Shown here: one piece after another, positions 25,055 through 33,949 of the stretch
How positions within the stretch are numbered: position 1 is the first letter of the stretch
Layout of the letters: each line of letters begins with the position of its first letter
From: Nitrosopumilus sp.
GTDB lineage: Archaea > Thermoproteota > Nitrososphaeria > Nitrososphaerales > Nitrosopumilaceae
DNA length: 64,000 nt
Direction of reading: 5' to 3'
NCBI GenBank assembly: GCA_029862745.1
Contig: JAOTWS010000001.1
Coordinates: 1-64,000 of the forward strand
Translations under genes and position numbers: made by a program
Notes under the pieces: model-generated
The model's database searches: none
What the model was told of the DNA's origin: nothing
Seen by the model: the letters and a program-made list of their open reading frames with translations, nothing else

Positions 25055-25738
25055 CTGAAATCTCTATTCATATCTGGCACTGATACTGATGTTGGAAAAA
25101 CATATGTTACTGCAGGCTTAGCAGTCACACTTCGAAGAATGGGAGTTGATATAGGTGTAATGAAACCATTTGCTGCAGGCAAGGCACAAAAAAAAGGTTT
25201 CAAGTCTGAGGATGTAGAAATTCTTGCAAATGCTGCACAGGTAAATGATTCTGAAAAATTGTTAAACCCACAATTTTTCCCAATTGCAGCATCACCATAC
25301 ACTGCTTGGATGAATCTTAAGATAAAACCTAGAATCAATTTCACTCTTTCGAGTTTCAAAACTCTTTCAAAAATACATTCTATGATGTTAGTTGAAGGAA
25401 TAGGTGGTATTATGACTCCTATTCTTAAAAATTATTTTGTTATTGATTTGATCAAAGATATGAAAATCCCAGCAGTTCTTGTAACTCGTACCAAAGTTGG
25501 CACAGTTAATCATACTATAATGACTGTACAAATGTGTCAAAAATACAAAATTCCTCTTAAAGGGATAATCATCAATGATTTTGATTCTGATGGATATAAA
25601 ATCCGAGAACTTACTCGCGATTTGAAATCACTGACACGGTTACCAATTTTAGGCTCAATCCCGTTTATCAAAGACATGAGTGATGAATCCATGTACCGTG
25701 TGTTCAAAAAAAATCTAAATCTAAAACTGTTTTTATAA
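25055..25738 (+). CDS. bioD: Dethiobiotin synthetase with non-canonical start
   Basis: About 227 residues. SLFISGTDTDVGKTYVTAGL carries the P-loop (GTDTDVGKT), followed by MGVDIGVMKPFAAG, LVEGIGGIMTPI and TRTKVGTVNHT, all BioD features. It closes the ureido ring of dethiobiotin using ATP and CO2. The frame is open from 25016 (in-frame TGA at 25013-25015), yet between that stop and the P-loop there is no ATG, GTG or TTG; the first ATG (25139) is 19 codons past the P-loop. CTG at 25055, directly before KSLFISGTDT, is where family members begin and is my choice of start. Alternatives are a sequencing error or start-codon loss. Confidence 0.8.
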   Translation: MKSLFISGTDTDVGKTYVTAGLAVTLRRMGVDIGVMKPFAAGKAQKKGFKSEDVEILANAAQVNDSEKLLNPQFFPIAASPYTAWMNLKIKPRINFTLSSFKTLSKIHSMMLVEGIGGIMTPILKNYFVIDLIKDMKIPAVLVTRTKVGTVNHTIMTVQMCQKYKIPLKGIIINDFDSDGYKIRELTRDLKSLTRLPILGSIPFIKDMSDESMYRVFKKNLNLKLFL

Positions 25739-25746
25739 TAATTTGT

Positions 25747-26295
25747 CTATACTCTTAAAATTTTAAATTTATTTGCTCCACCTACATTTGTAAATTGGGC
25801 AATTTCAAATATAATTTTTGAAAATGTATTGTTTTTTTTAGATAAGATAAAGGATTTCTTTCCAACTGGAATATTTTTAGATAATACTAACCAAATGTTT
25901 TCTTTTTCAGGTTGAATCTTTTCCATTTGAGTAATTTTTTGATTAATTACTTGAATGTCTGACGTTTTGGGTATGCAAATTAAAAGTGTTCTTTTTGGAT
26001 CTTTTTCTAATGTTTTCAAATCTGGAACAATAATATCAATTTCAACTCCATTATGATTTATCTTTCTTTGACTTGCAATTAGAGACTCAGTAAGAAGATA
26101 ATGTAATAATCCTGTCGCTAACATTCCTATGCTTTTATCTTTTTCATCCATTGAAATTATTTGATCATAACAATTAGATGTGATTTCTTCAATTATCTCG
26201 TCAAACTTTTTGTCTGCTCTTAGTTTAGGAATTGTCTGTGAATTTTTTATATATTCAAACAAATGATCTTTGATTGGATTTATCTCTTCTTCCAT
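25747..26295 (-). CDS. Conserved hypothetical protein (182 aa)
   Basis: 182 residues, soluble, acidic start (MEEEINPIKDHLFEYIKNSQ). A helical N-terminal half (IGMLATGLLHYLLTESLIAS) is followed by an alpha/beta half with strands RTLLICIPKTSDIQ and ENIWLVLSKNIPV. Helix-turn patterns suggest a small regulatory or nuclease-like domain, but no catalytic motif is seen. The stop is 8 bases from the convergent bioD stop. Confidence 0.6.
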   Translation of the reverse strand: MEEEINPIKDHLFEYIKNSQTIPKLRADKKFDEIIEEITSNCYDQIISMDEKDKSIGMLATGLLHYLLTESLIASQRKINHNGVEIDIIVPDLKTLEKDPKRTLLICIPKTSDIQVINQKITQMEKIQPEKENIWLVLSKNIPVGKKSFILSKKNNTFSKIIFEIAQFTNVGGANKFKILRV

Positions 26296-26379
26296 CCGTT
26301 ACTTTTCTTAATTTTTTGATATGATAATGTTTCGCCATACAAAACGCTTAAGTTGATATAACAATTTCAATTATGTATT

Positions 26380-26484
26380 ATGAAAATAACTGTACAAGAA
26401 GGTTGGAGTGGAAAAAGCAAAATGGCAATTGTAGCTATGACGGTAAGTTTGCTTACCATTATGGCAATTATTTTATTTGACTAA
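26380..26484 (+). CDS. Single-helix membrane microprotein (34 aa)
   Basis: MKITVQEGWSGKSKMAIVAM with a hydrophobic helix (about residues 15-33) at the C-terminal end, finishing IILFD. Stand-alone plus-strand gene with an AT-rich upstream region. No family recognised. Tail-anchored topology (N-terminus in the cytoplasm) is likely. Confidence 0.55.
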   Translation: MKITVQEGWSGKSKMAIVAMTVSLLTIMAIILFD

Positions 26485-26618
26485 TCTTTTTTGATTTTCA
26501 GTCTTTTCTTAAATTAAGATTTTATTGACATTAATCGTGTCTAATCTTTCGTTACTGATGATTCTTTTCTAGATGTGAACAATATCACATCGTCTTGATT
26601 TAAAATAAAAAATAATTA

Positions 26619-26720
26619 TCATTCAACATTATTGATAGTAAATCTACAATGACTGCATGAATCATGGTCTTTTACAGAATAGGTTAAACCACAGTTTGCA
26701 CAAACAACAAAATCCGCCAT
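26619..26720 (-). CDS. Zinc-ribbon microprotein (33 aa)
   Basis: MADFVVCANCGLTYSVKDHD then SCSHCRFTINNVE: CANC and CSHC pairs, each as CxxC with about 16 residues between. The whole protein is one ribbon. No family recognised. Confidence 0.6.
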   Translation of the reverse strand: MADFVVCANCGLTYSVKDHDSCSHCRFTINNVE

Positions 26721-26984
26721 GCCATCTAGGTTAATTCATACTATATGTATGATTGGTATGTATTGACACAATGTGATTTTTTTTAAGAATTGCAATCTAT
26801 TGTAATATTGAGAAATTTCTTTGATTAATCATTTGAATATGTGCTATGTATTCAAGGCTATAAGATATTTTTTGAGTTAATATCAGATTTTGTTCTAGTA
26901 TAGTGTATCATAATAATCTTAGATTAAAAAACACCTGAAAATGTTTATAATGATTTCTTGGAATCAAAAAATTTGAGAACTACA

Positions 26985-28379
26985 CTATTCGTTAAAGATG
27001 TATCGTCTTTCGCCTCTAGTTTCAGTTTTGGTCTGTACATCTACTAGAACAAATTCTTTTTTTGAATGTAACATTGATTCTTCAGGTGAAAGTTTGTTCT
27101 CGTGTAATTCTTCATACTCATCCCACGTAAGTTTTCTTCTTTTTCCTATCTCTATTTCTAAATTCATATTCTTTACCATTTGTTCGTACTCTGCTTGGAT
27201 CACTCCGCTAAATACCATTGCACTGCTTCCACTACCATATGATCCAAACCCAACTCTTTTTCCTGCCAAATCAATTCCTTTTTGATATTCAAATTCCAAA
27301 CTACTTCTAAATCCTAAATATAATGATGCAGTATACAGATTACCAATCATACTTGATGCAATAAGCGAACTTGAGAGTTTTGATTCATAAACTTCTTGGT
27401 ATTCTTTAGTTTTAGTAAAAAGTTTTGTAAACTCATGATCTTTTGCCATAAATTCTTCGTCTGCTAAAACAGACTCAATTGTTCCACGTGGATCTTTAGG
27501 CTTAGGTTCATCCATTCCTATGCTCTCCAAAATTTTTTTCCATCGTGGAAGCTGTCTCCATTCATGTCTCACAAGATATGCTAATGCTTTTTTACCCATG
27601 TTACTGTATGGTAGGTGCATGTTGATGTAATCCATATGATCTAAAATTGTTTCATCGGATTTTAATTTGATTAGTCCTGATGAAATTACTTTTTTCTTGT
27701 ATGATTCAAGTGCTTTTCTTACTTGAATCATATATAATAAATTTGAATATTGTCCATGAACTATCGGTGTCTCTTTTCCAAATGGTCTGTAAAAATCATA
27801 TTCATCTTTAATTGATGTAGCTGTAACTTTAGGATCAAATGCTAATAATCTTGGGTCATCATTAAGCAACATTGCAACTGAACCTGCGCCTTGTGTCATT
27901 TCACCGCTAGAACCCAGGTCATATTTTGCAATATCTGATACAACTACTAGAGCATGTTGTCCTTCAGCTTCTCCAGCTCTAATCCAGTTTGCATTATCAT
28001 ATAATGCATATGAACCACTAACACAAGCAAATTTGGTTTCAACTCCCCCGCAGTGCTCAAATGCACCCTGACCATATACTTGCTCTAACATTCCAATAAC
28101 GTATGAGTTCATTGCTTTTGACTCATCAAACGCAGATTCAGTCGACACGTATAACCGCCCAATGTCGTCTGGAGACAATTTATTTTTCTGCATAATTGTT
28201 AAACATGCATTGGCTGCTAGACATGCAGGATCTTGATTCGCATCTACAATTGCCATTTGAGATATTCCTAGACCCTTTTGTAATTTGATTGGATCTAAAC
28301 CTCGTGCATTGGCAAAATCTGCTGCATCAATATACAATCGTGGTATGTATATCGCAATGTCATCTATTCCAGCTGCCAT
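26985..28379 (-). CDS. mvaS: Hydroxymethylglutaryl-CoA synthase
   Basis: 464 residues, thiolase-superfamily enzyme. GIDDIAIYIPRLYIDAADFA, the catalytic Glu in VSTESAFDESKA (Glu81) and the nucleophile in GGVETKFACVSGSYAL (Cys119) identify HMG-CoA synthase, first committed step of the mevalonate route to archaeal lipids. A His in the region MHLPYSNMGKKAL is the third catalytic residue. It is longer than the roughly 350-residue euryarchaeal form, closer to the bacterial/eukaryotic type. Its thiolase and DUF35 partners usually lie next to it; here a thiolase-DUF35 pair lies 12 kb away (40151-41565). Confidence 0.93.
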   Translation of the reverse strand: MAAGIDDIAIYIPRLYIDAADFANARGLDPIKLQKGLGISQMAIVDANQDPACLAANACLTIMQKNKLSPDDIGRLYVSTESAFDESKAMNSYVIGMLEQVYGQGAFEHCGGVETKFACVSGSYALYDNANWIRAGEAEGQHALVVVSDIAKYDLGSSGEMTQGAGSVAMLLNDDPRLLAFDPKVTATSIKDEYDFYRPFGKETPIVHGQYSNLLYMIQVRKALESYKKKVISSGLIKLKSDETILDHMDYINMHLPYSNMGKKALAYLVRHEWRQLPRWKKILESIGMDEPKPKDPRGTIESVLADEEFMAKDHEFTKLFTKTKEYQEVYESKLSSSLIASSMIGNLYTASLYLGFRSSLEFEYQKGIDLAGKRVGFGSYGSGSSAMVFSGVIQAEYEQMVKNMNLEIEIGKRRKLTWDEYEELHENKLSPEESMLHSKKEFVLVDVQTKTETRGERRYIFNE

Positions 28380-28490
28380 AAGCTTGCCTGAAATATTTCA
28401 CTAATAAGGATATTGTGTAAATTCTAACTATCTAGGAATAAAATTTTAGTACTTTTTTTATGCTTTAAGTAGGTTTTTGATCGGTATTTA

Positions 28491-29195
28491 TTATTTTTTT
28501 AATTCCGCTTCAAAAATATTCTCAAATACTTCAAATGGTTGGGCTCCAAAAATTTTTGTTGTTTTTCCATCTGGACCAATAATGAAAAATGCCGGCGTTC
28601 CAGTCAATCCAAGAGATTTTGCATCGTTATTACTTGCCAAAATTACTTGTGAGTGATTTGCACCAACCATGCACTCCGTCCATTCATTCATGTCTAATCC
28701 GATCTCTTGTGCAAACTTTGCAAGATTTTCAGATGATGCCCATCCATTATTCTCACCAGTCCAATTTGTATACAAAATATCATGATATTCCCAAAATAAC
28801 TTCTGATCATTAGCACAATGTGTTCCATGTGATGCATTAATTGAATCTGGACCTATGATGTTAAAGTCTTTGAATATCATTCTAACTTTTCCAGTTTCAA
28901 TATAATTTTTTAAAATACTGTCTTCAGTTGAATGGAAGAATACATTACAAAAATGACATTGATAATCCCCAAATTCAACTAGGGTTACAGGTGCATTTGG
29001 ATTGCCAAGTATTGGTGAACCGTTATCTAAGAATGTATTCATTGTGATTTTTGGAGGTCCAGCTTCTTGAATAGTTGGAGTCTGTTCAATTGTCAACTCC
29101 TGCTGATTTGTAATTTCTTGAAATCCAAAAAATGCAATGATGATTACTAATGATGCAATTCCTGCGCCTATTCCAAGAGAAGGTGCATGTATCAA
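28491..29195 (-). CDS. DsbA-family thiol oxidoreductase, membrane-anchored
   Basis: 234 residues. N-terminal hydrophobic signal/anchor (residues 8-25), a linker rich in Gln/Thr/Pro, then a thioredoxin-like domain with VEFGDYQCHFCNVFFHSTED (Cys80 and Cys83, CHFC) and the cis-Pro loop TGTPAFFIIGPDGK. It probably oxidises or isomerises disulfides outside the membrane. Ammonia-oxidising archaea carry many such proteins; this one stands alone. Confidence 0.88.
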   Translation of the reverse strand: MIHAPSLGIGAGIASLVIIIAFFGFQEITNQQELTIEQTPTIQEAGPPKITMNTFLDNGSPILGNPNAPVTLVEFGDYQCHFCNVFFHSTEDSILKNYIETGKVRMIFKDFNIIGPDSINASHGTHCANDQKLFWEYHDILYTNWTGENNGWASSENLAKFAQEIGLDMNEWTECMVGANHSQVILASNNDAKSLGLTGTPAFFIIGPDGKTTKIFGAQPFEVFENIFEAELKK

Positions 29196-29801
29196 TACTT
29201 TGTAAAATTATTTAATACATTTAGTCTTTTGTGATGTTCTGGTGATTTCTCATTATTTGGTATTTTATCAATACTAAATACCCGTATATTTTTTAGATTT
29301 TAAAACTTTATTCTATACTATGACCATACCAGTGAGATTCATCTTTTTGGATTATCTCGAGTAAGATATTTTATTGGGCAGTTTTTATTCATTTCTACTT
29401 GTATTAATGAAAAACTTGTTCATTTCTGATATTACTTGGATGACTACCTTGATAGCATATCCAATTTTTAATTACAATTATTGAATTTTTTTTGTCATCG
29501 GACATATGTTTGAACGTGTACTAATGTTGATTTTGGATATACTTGTAAAATACAGGTCATTGATATGATACACTTGAGTCTATACCGTACAAGTAGTATC
29601 GTAATAGAAATAATTGTAACCTAGCAATTTTTTAATTTAACAAACTAAGATCTGAATCTAATCCTATGATACGCACTAATAAAAAAGTCATCACATCACG
29701 TTTTTGTTTATAATTACTATAGAGTATGTGTATAATTTCTTGCTTATTATAGATGATTTCCAATAACGCTTATTCAGAATCTAAATAAATAGGTGAAATA
29801 T
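29196..29801. other. Long intergenic region before GAPDH
   Basis: About 600 AT-rich bases between divergent genes. Several short open frames, none longer than about 20 codons from an ATG. The region is longer than a promoter needs and may hold an unannotated RNA, but no structure was recognised. Confidence 0.4.
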
Positions 29802-30860
29802 ATGAAATCTATGAAAAAAGTTTTTGTTAATGGGTATGGCTCTATAGGCAGTAGGATCACCGCATTTCTCAAAGATGATCCTGAAATCACGGTAGTTGGA
29901 ATTGGTAAGTATTCACCAGATGAAAAAGTAGAAACTGCTATTTCTAGAGGTCTTAAGGTATACGTTCCCGAAAAAAAATTGGGCGATTTTTCAAATTATG
30001 ATATTTCTGGAACTATTGAATCTGTACTTGATGACTGCGATTTGGTAATTGATGCCGCACCTGGAGGGCACGGATACAAAAATAAAAAAAGTCTTTATGA
30101 GCCAAAAAACATTCCTGCAATATATCAGGGTGGAGAATCCACTATGGGTTCAGAGGCGGTTTCAGATTTACTGTTTAACTCCAGAGCAAATTACGACCAA
30201 GCAATAGGCAAAAATCACGTCATGCAAGGAAGTTGTAATGTAACTGGAATGGGCAGAATTTTAGAGCCACTACGCGACAAGTTTGGTGACAAATTAATTC
30301 GATTCGATGTTACTCTTGTTAGAAGATGGGCAGATATTGAACAAACTGAAAAAAAGATCACAGACACTATAGAAATGACAGAATCACCGCATCATGGTGA
30401 TGATGTAAAATTGTATTTTGGAAAAGATGCGCCACTTTATGTACGCGCAATTAAAGTGCCTACAAGACAAATGCATTTGCATATTATGGATATTCGATTC
30501 AAGGATGTTGCCCCTAAACCTTCTGAAATTCATGATATTTTTACAAATGAATTTGGAGTAGCTACTTTGTGGACTGCAAAGAGCACTAAAGATGTAAGAG
30601 ATTGTGCTCAAAACATGGGCTTTAATTTTACAGATACTAACATGATTCACATTCACGCAAACATGACTACATCTATTGGAGACACGGTCCAAATGATGTA
30701 TTCTGATGATCAAACAGGAATTGTAATCCCTGAAAACCACATGCTTATGCAAGCAATGTTGTTTGAAAAATCGTACAAAGAATCATTTACTCATACTGAA
30801 TCTATTTTTCATATGAATGAAAAAAAGCAAAAGTTACAAGAGTTCTTTGCTAAAAAATAA
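29802..30860 (+). CDS. gap: Type II glyceraldehyde-3-phosphate dehydrogenase (archaeal)
   Basis: 352 residues. The Rossmann motif is FVNGYGSIGSR and the catalytic Cys lies in MQGSCNVTGMGR (about residue 145), followed by VRRWADIEQTEKKITDTIEM, the pattern of archaeal type II GAPDH. It works in gluconeogenesis/lower glycolysis. The start is taken at ATG 29802, with AGGTGA (29791-29796) 5 bases upstream as ribosome binding site; a GTG at 29793 lies within that site and an ATG at 29811 is the other option. Confidence 0.95.
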   Translation: MKSMKKVFVNGYGSIGSRITAFLKDDPEITVVGIGKYSPDEKVETAISRGLKVYVPEKKLGDFSNYDISGTIESVLDDCDLVIDAAPGGHGYKNKKSLYEPKNIPAIYQGGESTMGSEAVSDLLFNSRANYDQAIGKNHVMQGSCNVTGMGRILEPLRDKFGDKLIRFDVTLVRRWADIEQTEKKITDTIEMTESPHHGDDVKLYFGKDAPLYVRAIKVPTRQMHLHIMDIRFKDVAPKPSEIHDIFTNEFGVATLWTAKSTKDVRDCAQNMGFNFTDTNMIHIHANMTTSIGDTVQMMYSDDQTGIVIPENHMLMQAMLFEKSYKESFTHTESIFHMNEKKQKLQEFFAKK

Positions 30861-31039
30861 TTTTAATCATAATATTAATCGATAAGATTTTTTTATTGTT
30901 GATAGTTTTCTTTTCTATATGTTTCCAGTGTATAATTTACTAGTCTTATAATCCACGAACTTCTTGAACTGCCTTTCTGATACTTTATCATGATATGTAT
31001 AAGGTATGAATGGATTAATTGGTTTTTTATTTTAGTACT

Positions 31040-31255
31040 TCAATTTATATCAGGAATTTTCCACTCTTCAAAGTTCAACTCAACGTTTCTAGCATATTGT
31101 TCCACAATGGGTTTCTCATTTAGTAACGTATGAGACATTGAAAAAGAATCAAAACAAGGCCCTAAAAGTAATGCATCGCAAGATGCATAAGTATTAGGAA
31201 TACCCAAGGATAAAATAATTACAGTGATGATGATGAGTGAAAGTATAGTTTTCAT
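31040..31255 (-). CDS. Small secreted protein
   Basis: 71 residues. Signal peptide MKTILSLIIITVIILSLGIP with cleavage probably after NTYA, then a short mature part with two Cys (SCDALLLGPCF) and VEQYARNVELNFEEWKIPD. The Cys may form a disulfide outside the cell. Upstream lies a decayed gene in the same direction. No family recognised. Confidence 0.55.
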   Translation of the reverse strand: MKTILSLIIITVIILSLGIPNTYASCDALLLGPCFDSFSMSHTLLNEKPIVEQYARNVELNFEEWKIPDIN

Positions 31256-31261
31256 TTTCTA

Positions 31262-31711
31262 ATTTTCCCATATTCAAGTTTTGAAATATCTGTGATAAAA
31301 AATCTTCAATCAAATGACAAATACGACCATCATCAATTTTGACATAATGTTCTACATCTGATGTCTCATAGTAAAAACAGGCGAAATCTTTATCATGACG
31401 TTGAACTGTTTTCCAGACGGGATTTTTAATGCATGCACATTCCAGTATTAAGCAAATTTGTAATGCAATTATATCGTTGATTTTAACTAGACTGTAACCA
31501 AATACTGGACTCCACCCAATCTATCTCCCACAATCAGGAAATTGTCTTAAATTCTATCTTTGTAGGTTGCACCCCTAACAAGATAATTTTTACCATATGT
31601 GGAATTGACTTTTACATCAAATCCAATACAAGTTTTTGATGAATGTCTAATGCCATTCCAGTCAATTACTCCTTGTGAAATATCGGATACTCTTGAATCT
31701 TCTGAGATGAT
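31262..31711 (-). pseudogene. Decayed gene of unknown family
   Basis: A coding-like reading runs SDISQGVIDWNGIRHSSKTC then GFDVKVNSTYGKNYLVRGAT and YKDRI, TAA (31547-31549), then FLIVGDRLGGVQYLVTV, TAG (31487-31489). In another frame the text continues SLVKINDIIALQICLILECA, NPVWKTVQRHDKDFACFYYE and KIDDGRICHLIEDFL, up to the start of the secreted protein. No proper start is left. The original protein was at least 150 residues. I do not recognise the family. Confidence 0.6.
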
Positions 31712-31820
31712 TTATTATGACACCCTGATTGTTCATCTGTTTATTTTTGTTCTGATTCTTCAAATATGTTTGATAATGGAAAAATACAATATATGGTGTT
31801 GCTAATATTTAGAACATAAT

Positions 31821-32212
31821 ATGACAGTTTTAAGTACAAAACATATACAAGAACTAGAAACAGCCTGTCAAGAATTATCCAAAGAGGACCAAGTAAGACA
31901 TGTTGGAGTGATTAATTCATTAGGAAATCTTGTGGCTGGAGGTTTCAAAAAAGGTATTACCCGTTACTGGATGATGGAAATATGGACATGTTGTACATGC
32001 AGATGCAATTAGACTTTAAGATGAGAAAGGAACTTGATGATCTGCTAGGATCCGTGGATTATATTGCATCTAGAAGAACAAAAAATTTGGTTATCAGCGT
32101 ACCTATAGGAGAAAACTTGGTTTTGATAACTGCAGAGCCTGGTGCTGATGATAAATCAATTATTAAAAAGGCAGAAGAATTATTTGATGAAATTACAATA
32201 TCTACGATTTAG
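31821..32212 (+). pseudogene. DUF6659-like protein broken by a one-base frameshift
   Basis: Frame 1 begins MTVLSTKHIQELETACQELS and reads on through VRHVGVINSLGNLVAGGFKK; at about 31962 it slips. Frame 2 then gives LLDDGNMDMLYMQMQLDFKM and VDYIASRRTKNLVISVPIGE to the TAA at 32212. Adding one C in the run ATTACCCG restores one 130-residue protein with ITPLLDD at the joint. The intact gene at 50194-50580 has the same layout (RYVGVINAYGRTLTG, then KPLLKSEQVKNEF), so both belong to one thaumarchaeal family (DUF6659, name from memory). Fold resembles roadblock/profilin-like sensor domains; function unknown. Could also be a base-calling error. Confidence 0.75.
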
Positions 32213-32547
32213 AACTCTCTGGGTTCCATCTTTTTCTGCTTAGATCTATTCTGAGTTTATTTTTATGGATTTATTGTGGAAGAACACATGATTTTATTCA
32301 GTCTTCAGTTAGCAGTCATCTTTGTTAGATATGACTCTAGTGTGGGATCTTTGTTTCCATTCTGCAATAGAGATTAAATTCTCAAAATAATAGATGTTTT
32401 TATATTTATTTGATATTTTTACTCTATGTTTTCCTAAAGATATTTTTTTATGTTTTCAAAAATTTGCCATGAATCTTAAAATCCTCATAAATCATAATTT
32501 TCACATTTGAATGAGTTTAAAAGTTTCATTATTTGTATCGTATAAAA
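32213..32547. other. Intergenic region, nothing recognised
   Basis: 335 bases between convergent genes, rich in T runs that may terminate both transcripts. No gene or RNA seen. Confidence 0.4.
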
Positions 32548-33801
32548 TTATTTGTTAATTCTTTCTATTCTAACTTTTTCTGGAATGTTTTTCCTTACTT
32601 CCTCAACTACAATTCTTAAATTGTCAATTTCTAGTTTGTCTCCTTCTTGTGGAATGTCTTGTAATCGTTCATGAAGTAGACCGTTAAGAGTACTATAATC
32701 ATCACCTTCTGGTAACTCTACTTTAAAAATTTCATTAATTCGTTCTATTTCTATCTCACCATTTGTTTCAATTGTATTTTTATCTATGACATAATGATCA
32801 TCTTTTGGAGATGCATCTGTTTCGTCTTCGATGTCCCCGATAATCTCCTCGATTAGATCTTCTAAAGTAACTAACCCTTCAACTCCACTATGCTCATCTA
32901 TAACTATAGCCAAATGTGTTTTTCTTCCCTTCATCTCTTTTAGTAATGAACTCACCATCTTCTCTTGAGATACAAATACTGGTTCTCTTGAAACTTGTTC
33001 TAATGTCTTCATTTTATTGTCTGATTCTAATTCTTTTAGAACATCTTTAACATGAATAAATCCAATAATGTCATCATTTGTATCTCCAAAAATAGGGATT
33101 CGTGAATGGACATTTTGATTAATTAACGGTAATGCCTCAAACAATAGCATTTTCGCAGGAAGGGTGAACATTTTTGTTCTTGGAGTCATTACAGCTCGAA
33201 TTACTGTATCATCAAACTCTAATGCACTGTGAACAAGATCACTCTCATCTTTTTCTAGTGCCTTATCTGCTAATCCTTGTTCTACAATACCTTTGATCTC
33301 TTCTTCTGTGATTGGAGGTGCATGATAACTACTTCCAGTTAATTTTACCATACTTCTGCTGATAATTTCAAATAATTTTACAAGTGGCCAAAAGATATAG
33401 CTAAAAATAAGTAAAACACCTGCAAATCTTAAGCTAATCTTTGTAGCATTTGCATTACAATATGTTTTTGGAGTTATTTCACCAAAAACCAAAATTAAAA
33501 ATGTCATAATTCCAACTGCAATTCCTAAACCTTCATCTCCAAAAATTCTTAATGCAATACTGGTGGCAAATGCTGATGAACCTACATTGACAAGATTATT
33601 TCCAAGATTTACACTGGACATCATCCATCCTGGGTTATGTTTTAATTTGTAGAGTGCTTCAGAACCTTTTATTCTCTGTTTTCTTAACTGATTAACTTTG
33701 GAGTTTCTTGTACCAACCAAAGCTACTTCTAAACCGCTAAAGAAACCAGACAACCCAATTAGCACAGATAATATTAAAATTTCAATCCAAAGATCTACCA
33801 T
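32548..33801 (-). CDS. CNNM/HlyC-CorC family membrane protein with CBS pair
   Basis: 417 residues. DUF21 membrane domain with four hydrophobic segments (about 5-28, 62-82, 88-108, 125-148) and the conserved SGFFSGLEVALVGTR and GEITPKTY motifs, then a CBS pair (about 200-325; RAVMTPRTKMFTL, VIDEHSGVEGLVTLEDLIEE) and a C-terminal CorC/HlyC domain (GDDYSTLNGLLHERLQDIP). Family members act in Mg2+ or other divalent-ion export. The ATG at 33801 is chosen because GGAGAAG lies 4 bases ahead; an upstream TTG (33813) is less likely. Hemolysin naming is historical. Confidence 0.9.
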   Translation of the reverse strand: MVDLWIEILILSVLIGLSGFFSGLEVALVGTRNSKVNQLRKQRIKGSEALYKLKHNPGWMMSSVNLGNNLVNVGSSAFATSIALRIFGDEGLGIAVGIMTFLILVFGEITPKTYCNANATKISLRFAGVLLIFSYIFWPLVKLFEIISRSMVKLTGSSYHAPPITEEEIKGIVEQGLADKALEKDESDLVHSALEFDDTVIRAVMTPRTKMFTLPAKMLLFEALPLINQNVHSRIPIFGDTNDDIIGFIHVKDVLKELESDNKMKTLEQVSREPVFVSQEKMVSSLLKEMKGRKTHLAIVIDEHSGVEGLVTLEDLIEEIIGDIEDETDASPKDDHYVIDKNTIETNGEIEIERINEIFKVELPEGDDYSTLNGLLHERLQDIPQEGDKLEIDNLRIVVEEVRKNIPEKVRIERINK

Positions 33802-33949
33802 GATCTTCTCCAAGAAATTTTCTTAACATAAAAATAATTTTTCATTTAGTATTTTTGCACCATCTTTTGGTTGTAATGTTTTTACAAATCTTGAATTTAA
33901 CTCTTAATGTCTTAAAAATATTTAAAATCAATCATGTCTAAAATCATGA

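Noticed and set aside
29196-29801. Possible RNA gene or riboswitch before GAPDH
   Set aside because: No stable stem set or known riboswitch core was found by eye; left as unexplained intergenic DNA.
31599-31805. 68-codon plus-strand frame before the DUF6659-like gene
   Set aside because: It is opposite the remnant at 31262-31711, whose minus-strand reading gives far better protein text.
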